From NCBI RefSeq assembly GCF_000936425.1, contig NZ_AVFK01000046.1:1-48302 (forward strand): 48,302 nt of DNA, written 5' to 3'. A program made the translations under genes and the position numbers. How positions within the stretch are numbered: position 1 is the stretch's first letter; the number at the start of each line of letters is the position of its first letter. The notes under the pieces were generated by a model. That model was not told the DNA's origin and made no database searches. It saw only the letters and a list, made by a program, of their open reading frames with translations. This stretch comes from Skermanella aerolata KACC 11604. GTDB lineage: Bacteria > Pseudomonadota > Alphaproteobacteria > Azospirillales > Azospirillaceae. Shown here in pieces: positions 26,156 to 34,085 of the stretch.

Positions 26156-27121
26156 CTACGCCAGCACTGCGCATGTGTAGAGGCCAGTTTCGCTGTCGTA
26201 CCCGACCGGTCTGGCCACCTGTTTGATTACTCGGCCGCTTTCAGGGTCGTGGGTGATCCAGACGATGATGTGCAGGGCCGATATCAGTTCACCCGGCATG
26301 ACCTTCTTACCGCCGGCAGCACAAAGACCCTGATAGCGCAGCATGGCGCTTTCCGGGTCGTTGGCGTGGAAGGTGCCGACGCTGCCTTCGTGGCCGGTGT
26401 TCAGGGCTTGCAGTGTGTCCCAGGCTTCCGGCCCGCGCACCTCACCCACGATCACCTGATCCGGGTTCATCCGCATGCCGTCTTCCAGAAGCTCCATGAT
26501 GGTCCTGGGGTCGCTAAAGAAGTACTCGACATCCTCGGCACTGGTTTTCAGTTCCGGCACGTTCTGAACGATGATCTGACGCGCGTTGCGATAAGTCTCC
26601 TCAGCCAGGATGGCGTTCAGCAGCGTGGTCTTGCCGCTCGATGTCCCGCCGATCACGAAGATGTTCCGGCGCTCCCGGATGGCCTTGCGGATTTCATCTA
26701 TTTGGGACTGGGTGGCGATGCCGGCCTCGACATACTCATCCAGCGTATAGATCCGCTTGGGCGGTACCCGGATTGAGAAGGTCGGTCCCGGAACCGAGGG
26801 CGGAATCATGCCGTGGACGCGCTCGCCGCTGGGTAGGGTCGCAGCGATCGACGTGACGCTGCCGCCCAGGCGCCGGCCAACGAAGTCGGCCAGCACCGAC
26901 AGGATGTTGTTCACCGTGTCGCGCGAAATGCGCTGATCCAGCCGTTTGCGGCCCCCGGTGCCGTTGGTCCGCAGGATGCCGTCGTGGTTGCAGTAAACTT
27001 CCGTCACATCCGGGTCGGCCAGTGCTTCCCGTATCCGGTCGCCCAGCAGGTGGTTGATCAGTCGGACCTTACGGTCCAGCTCGATCTCGATCATCGTCAG
27101 GTTGGTTGCCGTCTCAGTCAT
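26156..27121 (-). CDS. trbB: TrbB/VirB11 secretion ATPase
   Basis: 321 aa hexameric ATPase of the traffic family, at the cytoplasmic face of the channel. Walker A is '[20 protein letters not shown]' (about 155-165). The Asp/His boxes follow: '[20 protein letters not shown]' (Walker B region) and '[20 protein letters not shown]' (His box). The N-terminal domain carries '[16 protein letters not shown]', typical for TrbB. GGAGG lies 8 bases before ATG. The start is inside the stop region of traG (4-bp overlap), so relaxase to trbB form one unit. Confidence 0.96.
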   Translation of the reverse strand: MTETATNLTMIEIELDRKVRLINHLLGDRIREALADPDVTEVYCNHDGILRTNGTGGRKRLDQRISRDTVNNILSVLADFVGRRLGGSVTSIAATLPSGERVHGMIPPSVPGPTFSIRVPPKRIYTLDEYVEAGIATQSQIDEIRKAIRERRNIFVIGGTSSGKTTLLNAILAEETYRNARQIIVQNVPELKTSAEDVEYFFSDPRTIMELLEDGMRMNPDQVIVGEVRGPEAWDTLQALNTGHEGSVGTFHANDPESAMLRYQGLCAAGGKKVMPGELISALHIIVWITHDPESGRVIKQVARPVGYDSETGLYTCAVLA

Positions 27122-28983
27122 CGTGTTGCCTCCAGTTCTGCCATCCAGTCATCGGGTTCAAAGGTCAGGTCTTCAGGGTCAGGGCCCTGGTCGGCCCGCT
27201 CAGGCTGGTCTGCTGGTGCCTGAGGTGCTTCCGGCACGAACAGGCCTGACCACGGGCTTGGGATCGGTGTCAGACCAGGATAGTTGCCCTTGCCATTGCC
27301 GATCGGCGGTGCCGGGAACAGACGGGCTGTAAAGGTCGGTTCTCTGTCGTATTGCAGCTTTCGCGCCTTGATCGGCCTGGCGCCGTTCACGAACACCAGT
27401 TCGGTGTCTCCGGGCAGCTCGCGCACGGCGCCGGCATCCATCACGGGCCGGTGGATCTCGCGCTCGCCCAAGGTAGTAATGCCACCGACGATCGCGCTGG
27501 CCGGTCGGCTGGTGCTGACTGTCTTCTCGATCTCTGTGGCGTTGCCGATCATGCTGGAAATGCGCTGCCCGGTCCTGGGATCGGCAGCGGCATACCAGAC
27601 CGATACGCCGCAGTTGTCGATGATCGTGCTGGCGATGTTCGGCGTGTAAACCTCATCCAACTGGCTGATCGACTGGATGAACATCATGGCCGTGACACCG
27701 TAACCCGGCATCTGCGGCAGTTTTTTGACCAGATCGTCCATCCGGCCCAGCCCTGCCATCTCGTCCAGGAACAGCACGGTGTGATGGTTTTTCGGGTGAC
27801 CGGTCGCGGTCCTGTCCAGCCGGCCGTGCTCGTGGGATACCAGATCGGCTAGGATCTGACTGACGATCAGGTTCAGCAGCGGTGCGGCACGGTCCTGGTC
27901 GTCCGGTGGCGGTACAAGGTACAGACTGGTGCCGTTGTCGTGGCGCACCAGATCTGCCGGTTCAAAATCGCACAGGCCGGATGTAACGAACTCGGCGACT
28001 GGATCGTCGTAGAAGGACAGGAAGTCGCGGGCCGTGAAGTTGAGGCCGGCCCGCATGCCCCTGGTCCTGTCCGAGTCCCTGCTGCCAACGCCGCCTGGAA
28101 AGAAACCTCTGGCAGCGCGAACCGCCAACGGGTGTGCACTGGCGCTGATGATCCGCTCCAGGCCTTCATCGCCACGGTCTAGCAGGCGCGACATGCCGGT
28201 CAGTGACTTCTCGCTGTCCGGTTCCCCGTGGAGAACATGCAGGCCGATCGCCAGCAGCATGCGACCACCGCCCTTTTCCCAGAAGTCTTTCGGCGCCCGA
28301 CCGAACAGAATGAGGATAAGCCGCTGCATGTCGGCGACTTCGTTGTCGCCCCTGCGGATCATCATCAGCGGATTGTACCGGGCACTCTTCCGGTCCTTCG
28401 GGTTGAAGTAGATCACCCGCTGGCCCAGCAGCTTTGCCCGAAAGCCGGCCGTACCGACGAAGCTGTGCCTGGGGTTGCCAAAGAACAGCTCACCCTTGCT
28501 GTCATGGACGACGATGCTGGACGCGAGCGACAGCAGGGTCGGAATGCCTGAGCTACGACCTTTGCCCGATCGGTTGCCACCGCAGATCAGCAGGTGCGTG
28601 TCACCTGTATAGGTCAGGAACTGACCGGCGAACTTGCCCAGCACGTGGATCAGCCTGGAGCGCTGCCCAGGTTGCATGATCAGACCGGCAGCCTTGACGT
28701 CCTCCAGGGTCGCCCACTTCGACGCCCCAAACTCTGTCCTGATCCTCGGCTGGCGTTGAAAGAAGGCACCGGCTAAACCTCCGGCCAGCGAGAAGGTCAA
28801 AAAGATCATCATGGAATGGAACTGGTATTCCGGCGCCGCAGCAGCGCAGTGCAGATACCAGTGATGAAACTGGAACGGCCAACCCGCGAGCTGGCCGCAG
28901 CGCCAGCCCATATGGAAGGTCGCCGCCAGCAGACCGGTCAGCATTAACGACAGGCCGGCAACCAGTGCCTTGATCGTCTTCAT
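27118..28983 (-). CDS. traG: TraG/VirD4 coupling protein
   Basis: 621 aa. The coupling ATPase docks the relaxase-DNA complex on the channel. Two N-terminal membrane segments (about 5-25 'LVAGLSLMLTGLLAATFHMG' and 55-75 'SMMIFLTFSLAGGLAGAFFQ') flank a periplasmic loop. Walker A is 'LLICGGNRSGKGRSSGIPTL' (about 130-140) and Walker B is 'HTVLFLDEMAGLGRMDDLVK' (about 400). The C-terminal 'DTELVFVNGARPIKARKLQY' is typical. It overlaps traF (ATGA) upstream and trbB downstream. A proline- and acid-rich tail of about 60 residues follows the conserved part. Confidence 0.96.
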   Translation of the reverse strand: MKTIKALVAGLSLMLTGLLAATFHMGWRCGQLAGWPFQFHHWYLHCAAAAPEYQFHSMMIFLTFSLAGGLAGAFFQRQPRIRTEFGASKWATLEDVKAAGLIMQPGQRSRLIHVLGKFAGQFLTYTGDTHLLICGGNRSGKGRSSGIPTLLSLASSIVVHDSKGELFFGNPRHSFVGTAGFRAKLLGQRVIYFNPKDRKSARYNPLMMIRRGDNEVADMQRLILILFGRAPKDFWEKGGGRMLLAIGLHVLHGEPDSEKSLTGMSRLLDRGDEGLERIISASAHPLAVRAARGFFPGGVGSRDSDRTRGMRAGLNFTARDFLSFYDDPVAEFVTSGLCDFEPADLVRHDNGTSLYLVPPPDDQDRAAPLLNLIVSQILADLVSHEHGRLDRTATGHPKNHHTVLFLDEMAGLGRMDDLVKKLPQMPGYGVTAMMFIQSISQLDEVYTPNIASTIIDNCGVSVWYAAADPRTGQRISSMIGNATEIEKTVSTSRPASAIVGGITTLGEREIHRPVMDAGAVRELPGDTELVFVNGARPIKARKLQYDREPTFTARLFPAPPIGNGKGNYPGLTPIPSPWSGLFVPEAPQAPADQPERADQGPDPEDLTFEPDDWMAELEATR

Positions 28984-29471
28984 GGTCCTTCCTCAGTCCA
29001 AAGGGGAACGAACACGCCCAGCACGTCGCGCCGGCTGACAGGGCCATGGATCCGGCCATCAATGCTGTCGGGCCGGTGCGGTGCGATCAGGAAGATCTCG
29101 TCAGGCTCCAGCGTGCGGCATCCTTCCCAGCGCGGTGCCGGATAGGGCAGCACGGGCGCCACCGGCTGACCGTTGATCGTTACCTCGGTACGGCTGGCGA
29201 CACACACATGGTCACCACCGACTGCGGCAATTGGCTTGATTAGCCGCACGTTAGCCGGCCAGCCGGCAGCCTGGGCACCCAGCGGCGGATCGATCACGAC
29301 GATCCGGCCAAGCGCCGGCTCCAGCGGAACGCGCAGGTACCAGCCCATCGGCATCGACGGCGACGGGTTGTAGACCACCATCAGCGGCGCCGACGAAATG
29401 GTGCCGATGGCAGCACCAATGCCCAGTACCGTCACCGCCAGCAGACCGGCCAGGACTAGGCGCCGCCGCAT
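28980..29471 (-). CDS. traF: TraF-type serine peptidase (S26)
   Basis: 163 aa with an N-terminal membrane segment ('LVLAGLLAVTVLGIGAAIGT'). The catalytic serine motif is 'NPSPSMPMGWYLR' and the lysine box 'RLIKPIAAVGGDHVCV'. C-terminal boxes are 'PDEIFLIAPHRPDSIDGRIH' and GPVSRRDVLG. In RP4, TraF cyclises the TrbC pilin. The ATG overlaps the stop of the RHH gene (TAATG), so translation is coupled. Confidence 0.94.
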   Translation of the reverse strand: MRRRLVLAGLLAVTVLGIGAAIGTISSAPLMVVYNPSPSMPMGWYLRVPLEPALGRIVVIDPPLGAQAAGWPANVRLIKPIAAVGGDHVCVASRTEVTINGQPVAPVLPYPAPRWEGCRTLEPDEIFLIAPHRPDSIDGRIHGPVSRRDVLGVFVPLWTEEGP

Positions 29472-29860
29472 TACCGGCGACCCAATCTAAGCCAGCCCGC
29501 AGGGCGACCCGCTGGTGTCGATCCTGAATCACGGTCCTGCACCACCGGCTGCGGCGGCTGTTCGGCCGGAGCTGCCGGTGGCTTCACAATGTCGCGAATG
29601 ACAACCAGGCCGCGCCCCACGGCGCCGATCGCAGTATCAATCCTGGCCAGCATCGCCTGCTGGGCAGCGAGGCGTTCGTCCAGCTCGCTGACGCGCCGCG
29701 TCAAAGCCTCGATCGCCAGATACATCGACTCTCGGGTGAAGTGCTCGTCCAGCGCCGTCTCAACGATGGCACTGGGACTTATACCGCCCCCGGCAGCCGT
29801 CTCGTCCACCCGCTGCGCCAGATCCGGCATCAGGTAGACCGTCCTCTTTTCCCGTCTCAC
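29471..29860 (-). CDS. RHH accessory transfer protein
   Basis: 129 aa. The start overlaps the relaxase stop by 4 bp. The N-terminus 'KRTVYLMPDLAQRVDETAAG' followed by 'ISPSAIVETALDEHF' is a ribbon-helix-helix outline. A coiled-coil ('IEALTRRVSELDERLAAQQA') and a proline/glutamine-rich tail come next. In MobP plasmids a small DNA-binding protein next to the relaxase binds oriT and helps nicking, and I infer this role. It could alternatively be the repressor of the palindrome regulon. Confidence 0.75.
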   Translation of the reverse strand: MRREKRTVYLMPDLAQRVDETAAGGGISPSAIVETALDEHFTRESMYLAIEALTRRVSELDERLAAQQAMLARIDTAIGAVGRGLVVIRDIVKPPAAPAEQPPQPVVQDRDSGSTPAGRPAGWLRLGRR

Positions 29861-30735
29861 GGTGTCATCTCCGGTTCCTGGGAACGCTGCCGATCGATGG
29901 CGTTACGCACCTGCTGGGTGAGCTGTTCCTTGCCGTTCTGCCCGGATTTCACGTATTGCCGGTTGATCGTGCTGGCCTGTTTCCGAGTCATGACTCCCAG
30001 CTCGACCGCCTGTTCGACCAGCCGGTCTTTCTCCAGCTTGTGCTCGCGCAGGCGTGCTGACTGCTCCAGGCCGGCTCGGATCTCACGTTCAGACCTGGGA
30101 CCAAGTTCCTTGGTAACCTGTTCCGACCAGCGATAGATCAGTCCATCTCGGACATAGCTGGGCGCAATCAGCAGCTCGTCACCGTTGCAATCGACCCCGC
30201 GCATAAGGAAGTGGACGTGACGGCCGGCGCCGTCCTGGTCCCGATCGTGCTGATAGGCGATCCACTCGACATGGGTGCCCCAGTCCTTTTGAAGCTGTTC
30301 CATTCCGGCGCGGATCATCGCCCTGGTGTCGGCAATCCGGTCACCGTTCTCCGGCGAAACGATCATGTGGAAGTACCGTGGATCGTTTGCGCTGGCCCAA
30401 GCTGCCGTGACCGCGTGACCGTCCACGGCATCTTCGGTTTCGGAGTAGCCAACGACAGGTTCCTGCTCGTTGCCGTCCTTATCCAATCCTCCATGGGCCG
30501 CATAGCACACCAGACCACGAACGCCATCCACCGGGTGGTACGACAGCTTCACGACCGTGCGTTGCATCGACAGACGGCTGGACCGGGCCGAAATCCCGAT
30601 CCGTGCTGTGCAGCCGCGACCCTGCAAAACCTTGGCGCCGGCAGCACTGGGTGTCGGCCCGGCCTTGGCGCTCATTTGCGGCTTCAGTCTTTCCCGGTCG
30701 AATCGGGTGGCCCTGATCGGCCTGGTGCTTGGCAT
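29857..30735 (-). CDS. Relaxase, MobP/VirD2-type
   Basis: About 292 aa from ATG 30735 (ATG 30747 possible). It would nick oriT and pilot the strand. Visible are 'YHPVDGVRGLVCYAAHGG' (candidate tyrosine region), 'DPRYFHMIVSPENGDRIADT', and the histidine cluster 'YQHDRDQDGAGRHVHFLMRG', which supplies the three metal-binding histidines. 'IAPSYVRDGLIYRWSEQVTK' and 'ELGPRSEREIRAGLEQSARL' follow as in rhizobial relaxases with a DUF3363 tail. Those relatives are about 600 residues, so this one ends soon after the catalytic domain. It is the first gene of the leftward transfer region, with palindrome copy F right before it. Confidence 0.88.
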   Translation of the reverse strand: MPSTRPIRATRFDRERLKPQMSAKAGPTPSAAGAKVLQGRGCTARIGISARSSRLSMQRTVVKLSYHPVDGVRGLVCYAAHGGLDKDGNEQEPVVGYSETEDAVDGHAVTAAWASANDPRYFHMIVSPENGDRIADTRAMIRAGMEQLQKDWGTHVEWIAYQHDRDQDGAGRHVHFLMRGVDCNGDELLIAPSYVRDGLIYRWSEQVTKELGPRSEREIRAGLEQSARLREHKLEKDRLVEQAVELGVMTRKQASTINRQYVKSGQNGKEQLTQQVRNAIDRQRSQEPEMTP

Positions 30736-30753
30736 CTCAACCCCCATGCGGTA

Positions 30754-30770
30754 GTGTTATTAATTAACAC
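30754..30770 (-). promoter_or_regulatory. Transfer-region palindrome, copy F
   Basis: GTGTTATTAATTAACAC, all six arm positions paired and the centre nearly symmetric too. It stands 18 bp before the ATG at 30735 of the relaxase and would control the whole relaxase-traF-traG-trbB unit. Confidence 0.8.
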
Positions 30771-31087
30771 GATACACCAGGGAGGGTCTGAATTGAAGCA
30801 CTGCGCTACCGCTGCACCAACTTGCGGCGCAAATGCTGCACGAAGTCGGCAACCGCCGCGCAAAAAGACGATGTCATGCAGTAACTTGACCCTGAACACC
30901 CCGCGAGGCTTTTTCTTGCTATCGAAGTTGCATTACTCACCAACAATACACCGCAACACCGAACACACGGAGCTCTGAAATGCCTGAAGTTCAGCCTGAA
31001 CGAAGCCGGGAGACACGTTCACAGCCTGCCGTTGGGGGAGTGAGGAGCGCTGAGTTGGCCATCGGCTTGGCATCGGGTGACGGTTGT
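30771..31087. other. oriT: Candidate origin of transfer (oriT)
   Basis: A non-coding stretch of about 315 bp between the divergent relaxase unit and the stb/traK-like operon. This is the position of oriT in RP4 and R388. It contains the inverted repeat TTGCG-G-CGCAA (30822-30832) and pyrimidine-rich motifs such as TTGACCCTG (30884-30892). I cannot point to the nick site, since it does not match the RP4 consensus closely. Confidence 0.5.
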
Positions 31088-31285
31088 TGCCCGCCTCATG
31101 TCCGCTTAGTGCCCGGAAGGGTTCCCGGCGACATGCCCGTAGCACACCCGATAAATGCCCCTGAGACGCCCGTTCATTACCCGCTTTATACCCGTCGGAT
31201 GCCCGGAAGTTTCCGGAGAGCGGGCCGAATACATGCCCGTTCCACGCCCGCAAGGCTACCCGGAGACGTGCCCGCTCCATGCCCA
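31088..31285 (+). repeat. Array of 18 TGCCCG-like motifs phased at 11-12 bp
   Basis: The motif xxCCCG (TGCCCG exact six times, otherwise TACCCG, CGCCCG, CACCCG, TTCCCG and similar) ends at 31093, 31104, 31115, 31127, 31139, 31150, 31161, 31172, 31183, 31194, 31205, 31215, 31227, 31239, 31250, 31262, 31274 and 31285. The step is 10-12 bp with a mean of 11.3, so all motifs face the same side of the helix. It stops 20 bp before the start of the StbA/TraK-like gene. The R388 stb operon is known to have 9-bp repeats with 2-bp spacers in this place. I infer the binding array of the first protein of the operon, acting as centromere-like site and operator. Confidence 0.75.
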
Positions 31286-31305
31286 GGGCTGGAGACGATG
31301 TCCTG

Positions 31306-31725
31306 ATGCTGAATCCTGACGAAACTGACGGCTTGTCCGACTTCAGGGCAGCACTGGAAGCACAGGGCGGCGGCATGCGGTCGCCTTTGTTCCAGTGGAT
31401 GTACCGCAACCATGATGCGCTGCTTGAGATGCTCTCCGAGGTGCGTCCGAACTGGCAACGGGTGACGGCGGTGCTGAGCGAGCGTGGCTTCACCGGTCCG
31501 GATGGCAGGCCACTCCGGCGCGAAACGGTTCGCAAGCTGTGGCTCCGGGTCCGGCGGCGGCACGGGAGAGCACAGGCTGGCACCGAACCCAGGTTTGTGG
31601 CGAAACCCGTCACCGGTGCGCCGGCCGTCGTGACGAAACAGACAACGCCAGAGTCAAGCAACGCCGATGAGGTGCTGGCGCGCTTCAGGGCGAAGATCGA
31701 TGAACGATCGGGAAGGAAACCATGA
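31306..31725 (+). CDS. StbA/TraK-like DNA-binding protein beside oriT
   Basis: 139 aa from ATG 31306, which has GGAG ten bases upstream; an ATG at 31279 lies inside the repeat array and has no ribosome site. The segment 'SPLFQWMYRNHDALLEMLSE' and 'WQRVTAVLSERGFTGPDGRP' followed by 'LRRETVRKLWLRVRRRHG' forms a helix-turn-helix-like N-terminal domain similar in outline to small oriT-adjacent proteins (TraK of RP4). A flexible linker and a short helix complete it. It is the first gene of a three-gene operon coupled by ATGA to the ATPase gene. I infer that it binds the phased array upstream. Confidence 0.65.
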   Translation: MLNPDETDGLSDFRAALEAQGGGMRSPLFQWMYRNHDALLEMLSEVRPNWQRVTAVLSERGFTGPDGRPLRRETVRKLWLRVRRRHGRAQAGTEPRFVAKPVTGAPAVVTKQTTPESSNADEVLARFRAKIDERSGRKP

Positions 31726-32480
31726 TGGCGAAGGGTGATGGGGAGATGGCGCCCGCTCCGGTTCTCGCGGTCGGGCTGGGGCGTGGTTTCGGCGGCAAGT
31801 CGACCGGACTATCCGAACTGGTGTGGCGGGCACGAGACCAGGGTCGCGACGTCATCGTGGCCGACGGCGACGCACGATCCAGGACGCTGGCCGGCATGTT
31901 CCCCGAGGCGGTCTCCCCGGCGACCGACGAGTTGCCGGACGTCAAGGAGTGGTTGTCCGGCATCCTGAACCGCATGGTCGAGGAGCGACGCTCGGCTGTG
32001 CTTGACCTCGGCGGCGGCGACCGGGTGCTTCAGGAGTATGGCCGCGACCTGCTGCTGGTCGAGTTCTGCGGGGAGTACGGCATCGAGCCGCTGGCGCTGT
32101 ACTTCCTCGGCCCGGAGGAGGAGGACCTGAAGCACGTCCTGTCCATTTGGGAGGCGGGGTACTATCGGCCGAAGCGGACCTTTCTGGTAATGAACGAGGG
32201 TGTGATCCGCGAGGGCCGGACGATGGCGGGCGCGTTCGGGCCGACGCTGGGCGATCCCGGTGTGGCCGGGATGATTGCCGCCGGGGCGGTGCCGGTCCTG
32301 ATGAAGCGGCTGGCCTGCATGGACCAGGTCCGCAAGTCGGGCCTCGGTTTCTATGGTGCCGCGGCGGGAGCGAAGGGTGTCTCCGGCAAGCCGCTTGATC
32401 CGACTTACGCCTTCATGGTTCGGAAATGGCTGCGTGACCTCGAGAGCGAGCGGGTAGCCCAGGCGGGCTGGCTGCCGTGA
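31722..32480 (+). CDS. StbB/TraL-like ParA-superfamily ATPase
   Basis: 252 aa. The N-terminal 'VLAVGLGRGFGGKSTGLSEL' is a deviant Walker A (GxGGKST), and 'DVIVADGDARSRTLAGMFPE' replaces the usual second Asp box. Then come 'ERRSAVLDLGGGDRVLQEYG' (Walker B-like LDLGGGD) and 'RTFLVMNEGVIREG'. Such ATPases are encoded as stbB in R388 and traL in RP4, always beside oriT. GGAAGG is seven bases before ATG. It is coupled to both neighbours (ATGA, GTGA). I infer plasmid positioning or relaxosome delivery. This is not the segregation ParA of the replicon, which is at 8173-9390. Confidence 0.75.
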   Translation: MMAKGDGEMAPAPVLAVGLGRGFGGKSTGLSELVWRARDQGRDVIVADGDARSRTLAGMFPEAVSPATDELPDVKEWLSGILNRMVEERRSAVLDLGGGDRVLQEYGRDLLLVEFCGEYGIEPLALYFLGPEEEDLKHVLSIWEAGYYRPKRTFLVMNEGVIREGRTMAGAFGPTLGDPGVAGMIAAGAVPVLMKRLACMDQVRKSGLGFYGAAAGAKGVSGKPLDPTYAFMVRKWLRDLESERVAQAGWLP

Positions 32481-32953
32481 GCGGCGGGGTCAAGCGCGTC
32501 GAAACCTTCTGCGCCAATGCCGGCATGGAGGAGGGCAGCCCGTTGCGCCTGGCACTGGTCACCGTCATGCAAACGGCGGAAACCGCCAGCGAAGCGGTTA
32601 GGGGCGGGGCGCGGGGCCTGACGCCGGAAGGCGAGGCCGAACTGATCCACCGCGTTGCCCAGGCGGCGACCTTTGCCACCCAGCGGGAGGCGGACCGGAT
32701 CGTGCGGCGGTCCAGCTTCACGACGGCGGCGATGCTGGCCATGGCCGGCTTGGTGCTGGCGGGCGCCGGCTATGGGGTCGGACGCTGGGACGGAGCGCGG
32801 CAGGGTGCTGCCGCGCTTGAGGGAGCCACGTTCCTGGCGCAGGTTGCAGCGCTCAACGATGCGCGTGTGCTGGCCGACAAGTGCCGCCGGACGCAGCGGC
32901 AGGAAAAGGGTGGTGTTGCCTGCGATCTGCCGCCGGTCTGGGTCAGGCGTTGA
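32477..32953 (+). CDS. StbC/TraM-like membrane protein
   Basis: 158 aa from a GTG that overlaps the previous stop (GTGA). A helical N-terminal half ('LRLALVTVMQTAETASEAVR', 'RVAQAATFATQREADRIVRR') is followed by one membrane segment, 'AAMLAMAGLVLAGAGYGVGR' (about residues 83-103), and a short C-terminal part with two cysteines. The third protein of RP4 traKLM and R388 stbABC occupies the same place. The topology would tether the ATPase to the inner membrane. Function inferred from the operon. Confidence 0.65.
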   Translation: MSGGVKRVETFCANAGMEEGSPLRLALVTVMQTAETASEAVRGGARGLTPEGEAELIHRVAQAATFATQREADRIVRRSSFTTAAMLAMAGLVLAGAGYGVGRWDGARQGAAALEGATFLAQVAALNDARVLADKCRRTQRQEKGGVACDLPPVWVRR

Positions 32954-33160
32954 GGATCCAGCCTGAACTCCGACGAAAGGGCAACCGGGGTTAAATCGCC
33001 AAACCAGCAAAAATAAAGCCCTGCAAAAATCAGGTCTCTGGATTTCTACTTGGGAGAAAACGAAAAAATCAGTGCGATAGCCGAAGTTTATGGGGGCTTA
33101 TTTTGCGGGTATCTATGAATTTTATCAATGAGATGCTCGTTTTGCGGAAAGGATCGTCTC

Positions 33161-33487
33161 ATGGCCGACTTGAATGTTGAGTGCTACTGCCGCGACGTCA
33201 TCGACAGCTACCGGCGCAACGTGAACCACATGGACCACGATACGGCGCGGGCGACGACGGTCTACGCCGCCTCGGCCATTGCGGCGGACGAGGGCCGGGC
33301 GCGCGTCGACGCCGCCGCCAGGGTGGCTGAGCGCGCCATCGACCGTTACGCCAGACTGGCGAACGACGGTATTTCTCATGACCGAGCGCGCGAAACCGCC
33401 GCCGGGGAGATGGCTGAAAAGTTCGATGAACGGGGTTGCGAGATGAAGCGGCAGGAGCGCGGCCGGTTCTTCGGTATCGGCCGGTGA
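33161..33487 (+). CDS. Hypothetical helical protein (108 aa)
   Basis: The start at 33161 has GGAAAGGA seven bases upstream; the frame is open back to ATG 33128, but that start lacks a site. Almost wholly helical and charged: 'ECYCRDVIDSYRRNVNHMDH', 'AAARVAERAIDRYARLANDG', 'ARETAAGEMAEKFDERGCEM'. No membrane part. A small membrane-peptide gene follows 12 bp downstream. Not recognised. Confidence 0.6.
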   Translation: MADLNVECYCRDVIDSYRRNVNHMDHDTARATTVYAASAIAADEGRARVDAAARVAERAIDRYARLANDGISHDRARETAAGEMAEKFDERGCEMKRQERGRFFGIGR

Positions 33488-33499
33488 GAGGGGATAGAC

Positions 33500-33607
33500 A
33501 TGCCCGTCTCACCGTTGAAAAGTACGGGCGCTGCCATCGTCTTTGGCGGCGCGATCCTCCTGCCGGTCATTATCAGCATGGGCGGGCAAACGAAGATGGA
33601 GCAGTAG
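33500..33607 (+). CDS. 35-aa single-pass membrane microprotein
   Basis: MPVSPLKSTGAAIVFGGAIL continues LPVIISMGGQTKMEQ and stops at 33607. A strong ribosome site (GAGAGGGGAT) is six to eight bases before ATG. The middle part (residues 10-27) is one hydrophobic segment and the ends are polar. Such short proteins are commonly overlooked. It is 12 bp after the preceding gene, so probably in the same transcript. Function unknown. Confidence 0.55.
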   Translation: MPVSPLKSTGAAIVFGGAILLPVIISMGGQTKMEQ

Positions 33608-34085
33608 GCCTCTGCTCCGTGCTGGCTGTTCGAAACCACGCGGAACTTCCAGTTCGTTTTTCGGTCATCGAAGGAGTGATGGTTTGCCTAGGATCACATA
33701 CCTGCTGCGCAGAGTCCGAATTGGCAGTTGAGGGTCGGTGCGCAACCGCTTGTAGTCGCGGCGGGCCGGTCGGAGGATCGGTCGCTTGCCGCTTGCCGCT
33801 TGCCGCTTGCCGCTTGCCGCTTGCCGCTTGCCGCTTGCCGCTTGCCTCCACGGCAGCCGCGACGGAGTGCAAGTTGGGAGGAAGCCTGATCGACGTTTGA
33901 AGTCGGGGACAGCGAGGTGAGTCCGGGACCGTAGTAGTGATGGGGCGAAAGACCTGTTGGCGTCAGGATCTCGCCCGCACTGGAGATGCTGGAAGATACT
34001 GCATGGTACCGGCGGCACTTACAGCTGGTGCCGCCGGAGCTGGCGCGGCATGATCAGTACTTCGGCAACCAGGAGCAGTCCGTTC
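33608..34085. other. Non-coding, repeat-bearing region
   Basis: No convincing gene except a possible 41-codon frame (33986-34111) without ribosome site that overlaps the start of the next gene. The centre is the 7-bp tandem repeat described separately. Confidence 0.4.
33783..33845. repeat. Nine perfect tandem copies of CGCTTGC
   Basis: A 63-bp block of nine identical heptamers. An upstream AACCGCTTGTAG (33754-33765) has a partial unit. Perfect identity of all units indicates recent slippage, so copy number is likely variable between relatives. If translated it would give repeating four-unit peptides in all frames, since 7 is not a multiple of 3, but no gene runs through it with support. Confidence 0.9.

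Noticed and set aside
16832-30770. The 17-bp palindromes as transcription terminators
   Set aside because: The stems are only 6 bp and AT-rich and no U-run follows. A real terminator next to copy A shows what terminators look like here.
31088-31285. Phased motifs as a CRISPR or simple satellite
   Set aside because: Only the CCCG core is kept while the intervening bases vary and the step is helical, which fits protein-binding sites.
30980-31306. 108-codon plus-strand frame
   Set aside because: It runs through the phased repeat array and has repetitive Pro/Arg composition. The array explains the open frame better than a gene.
33783-33845. Possible CRISPR array
   Set aside because: The units are 7 bp in direct tandem without spacers, so it is a simple tandem repeat.
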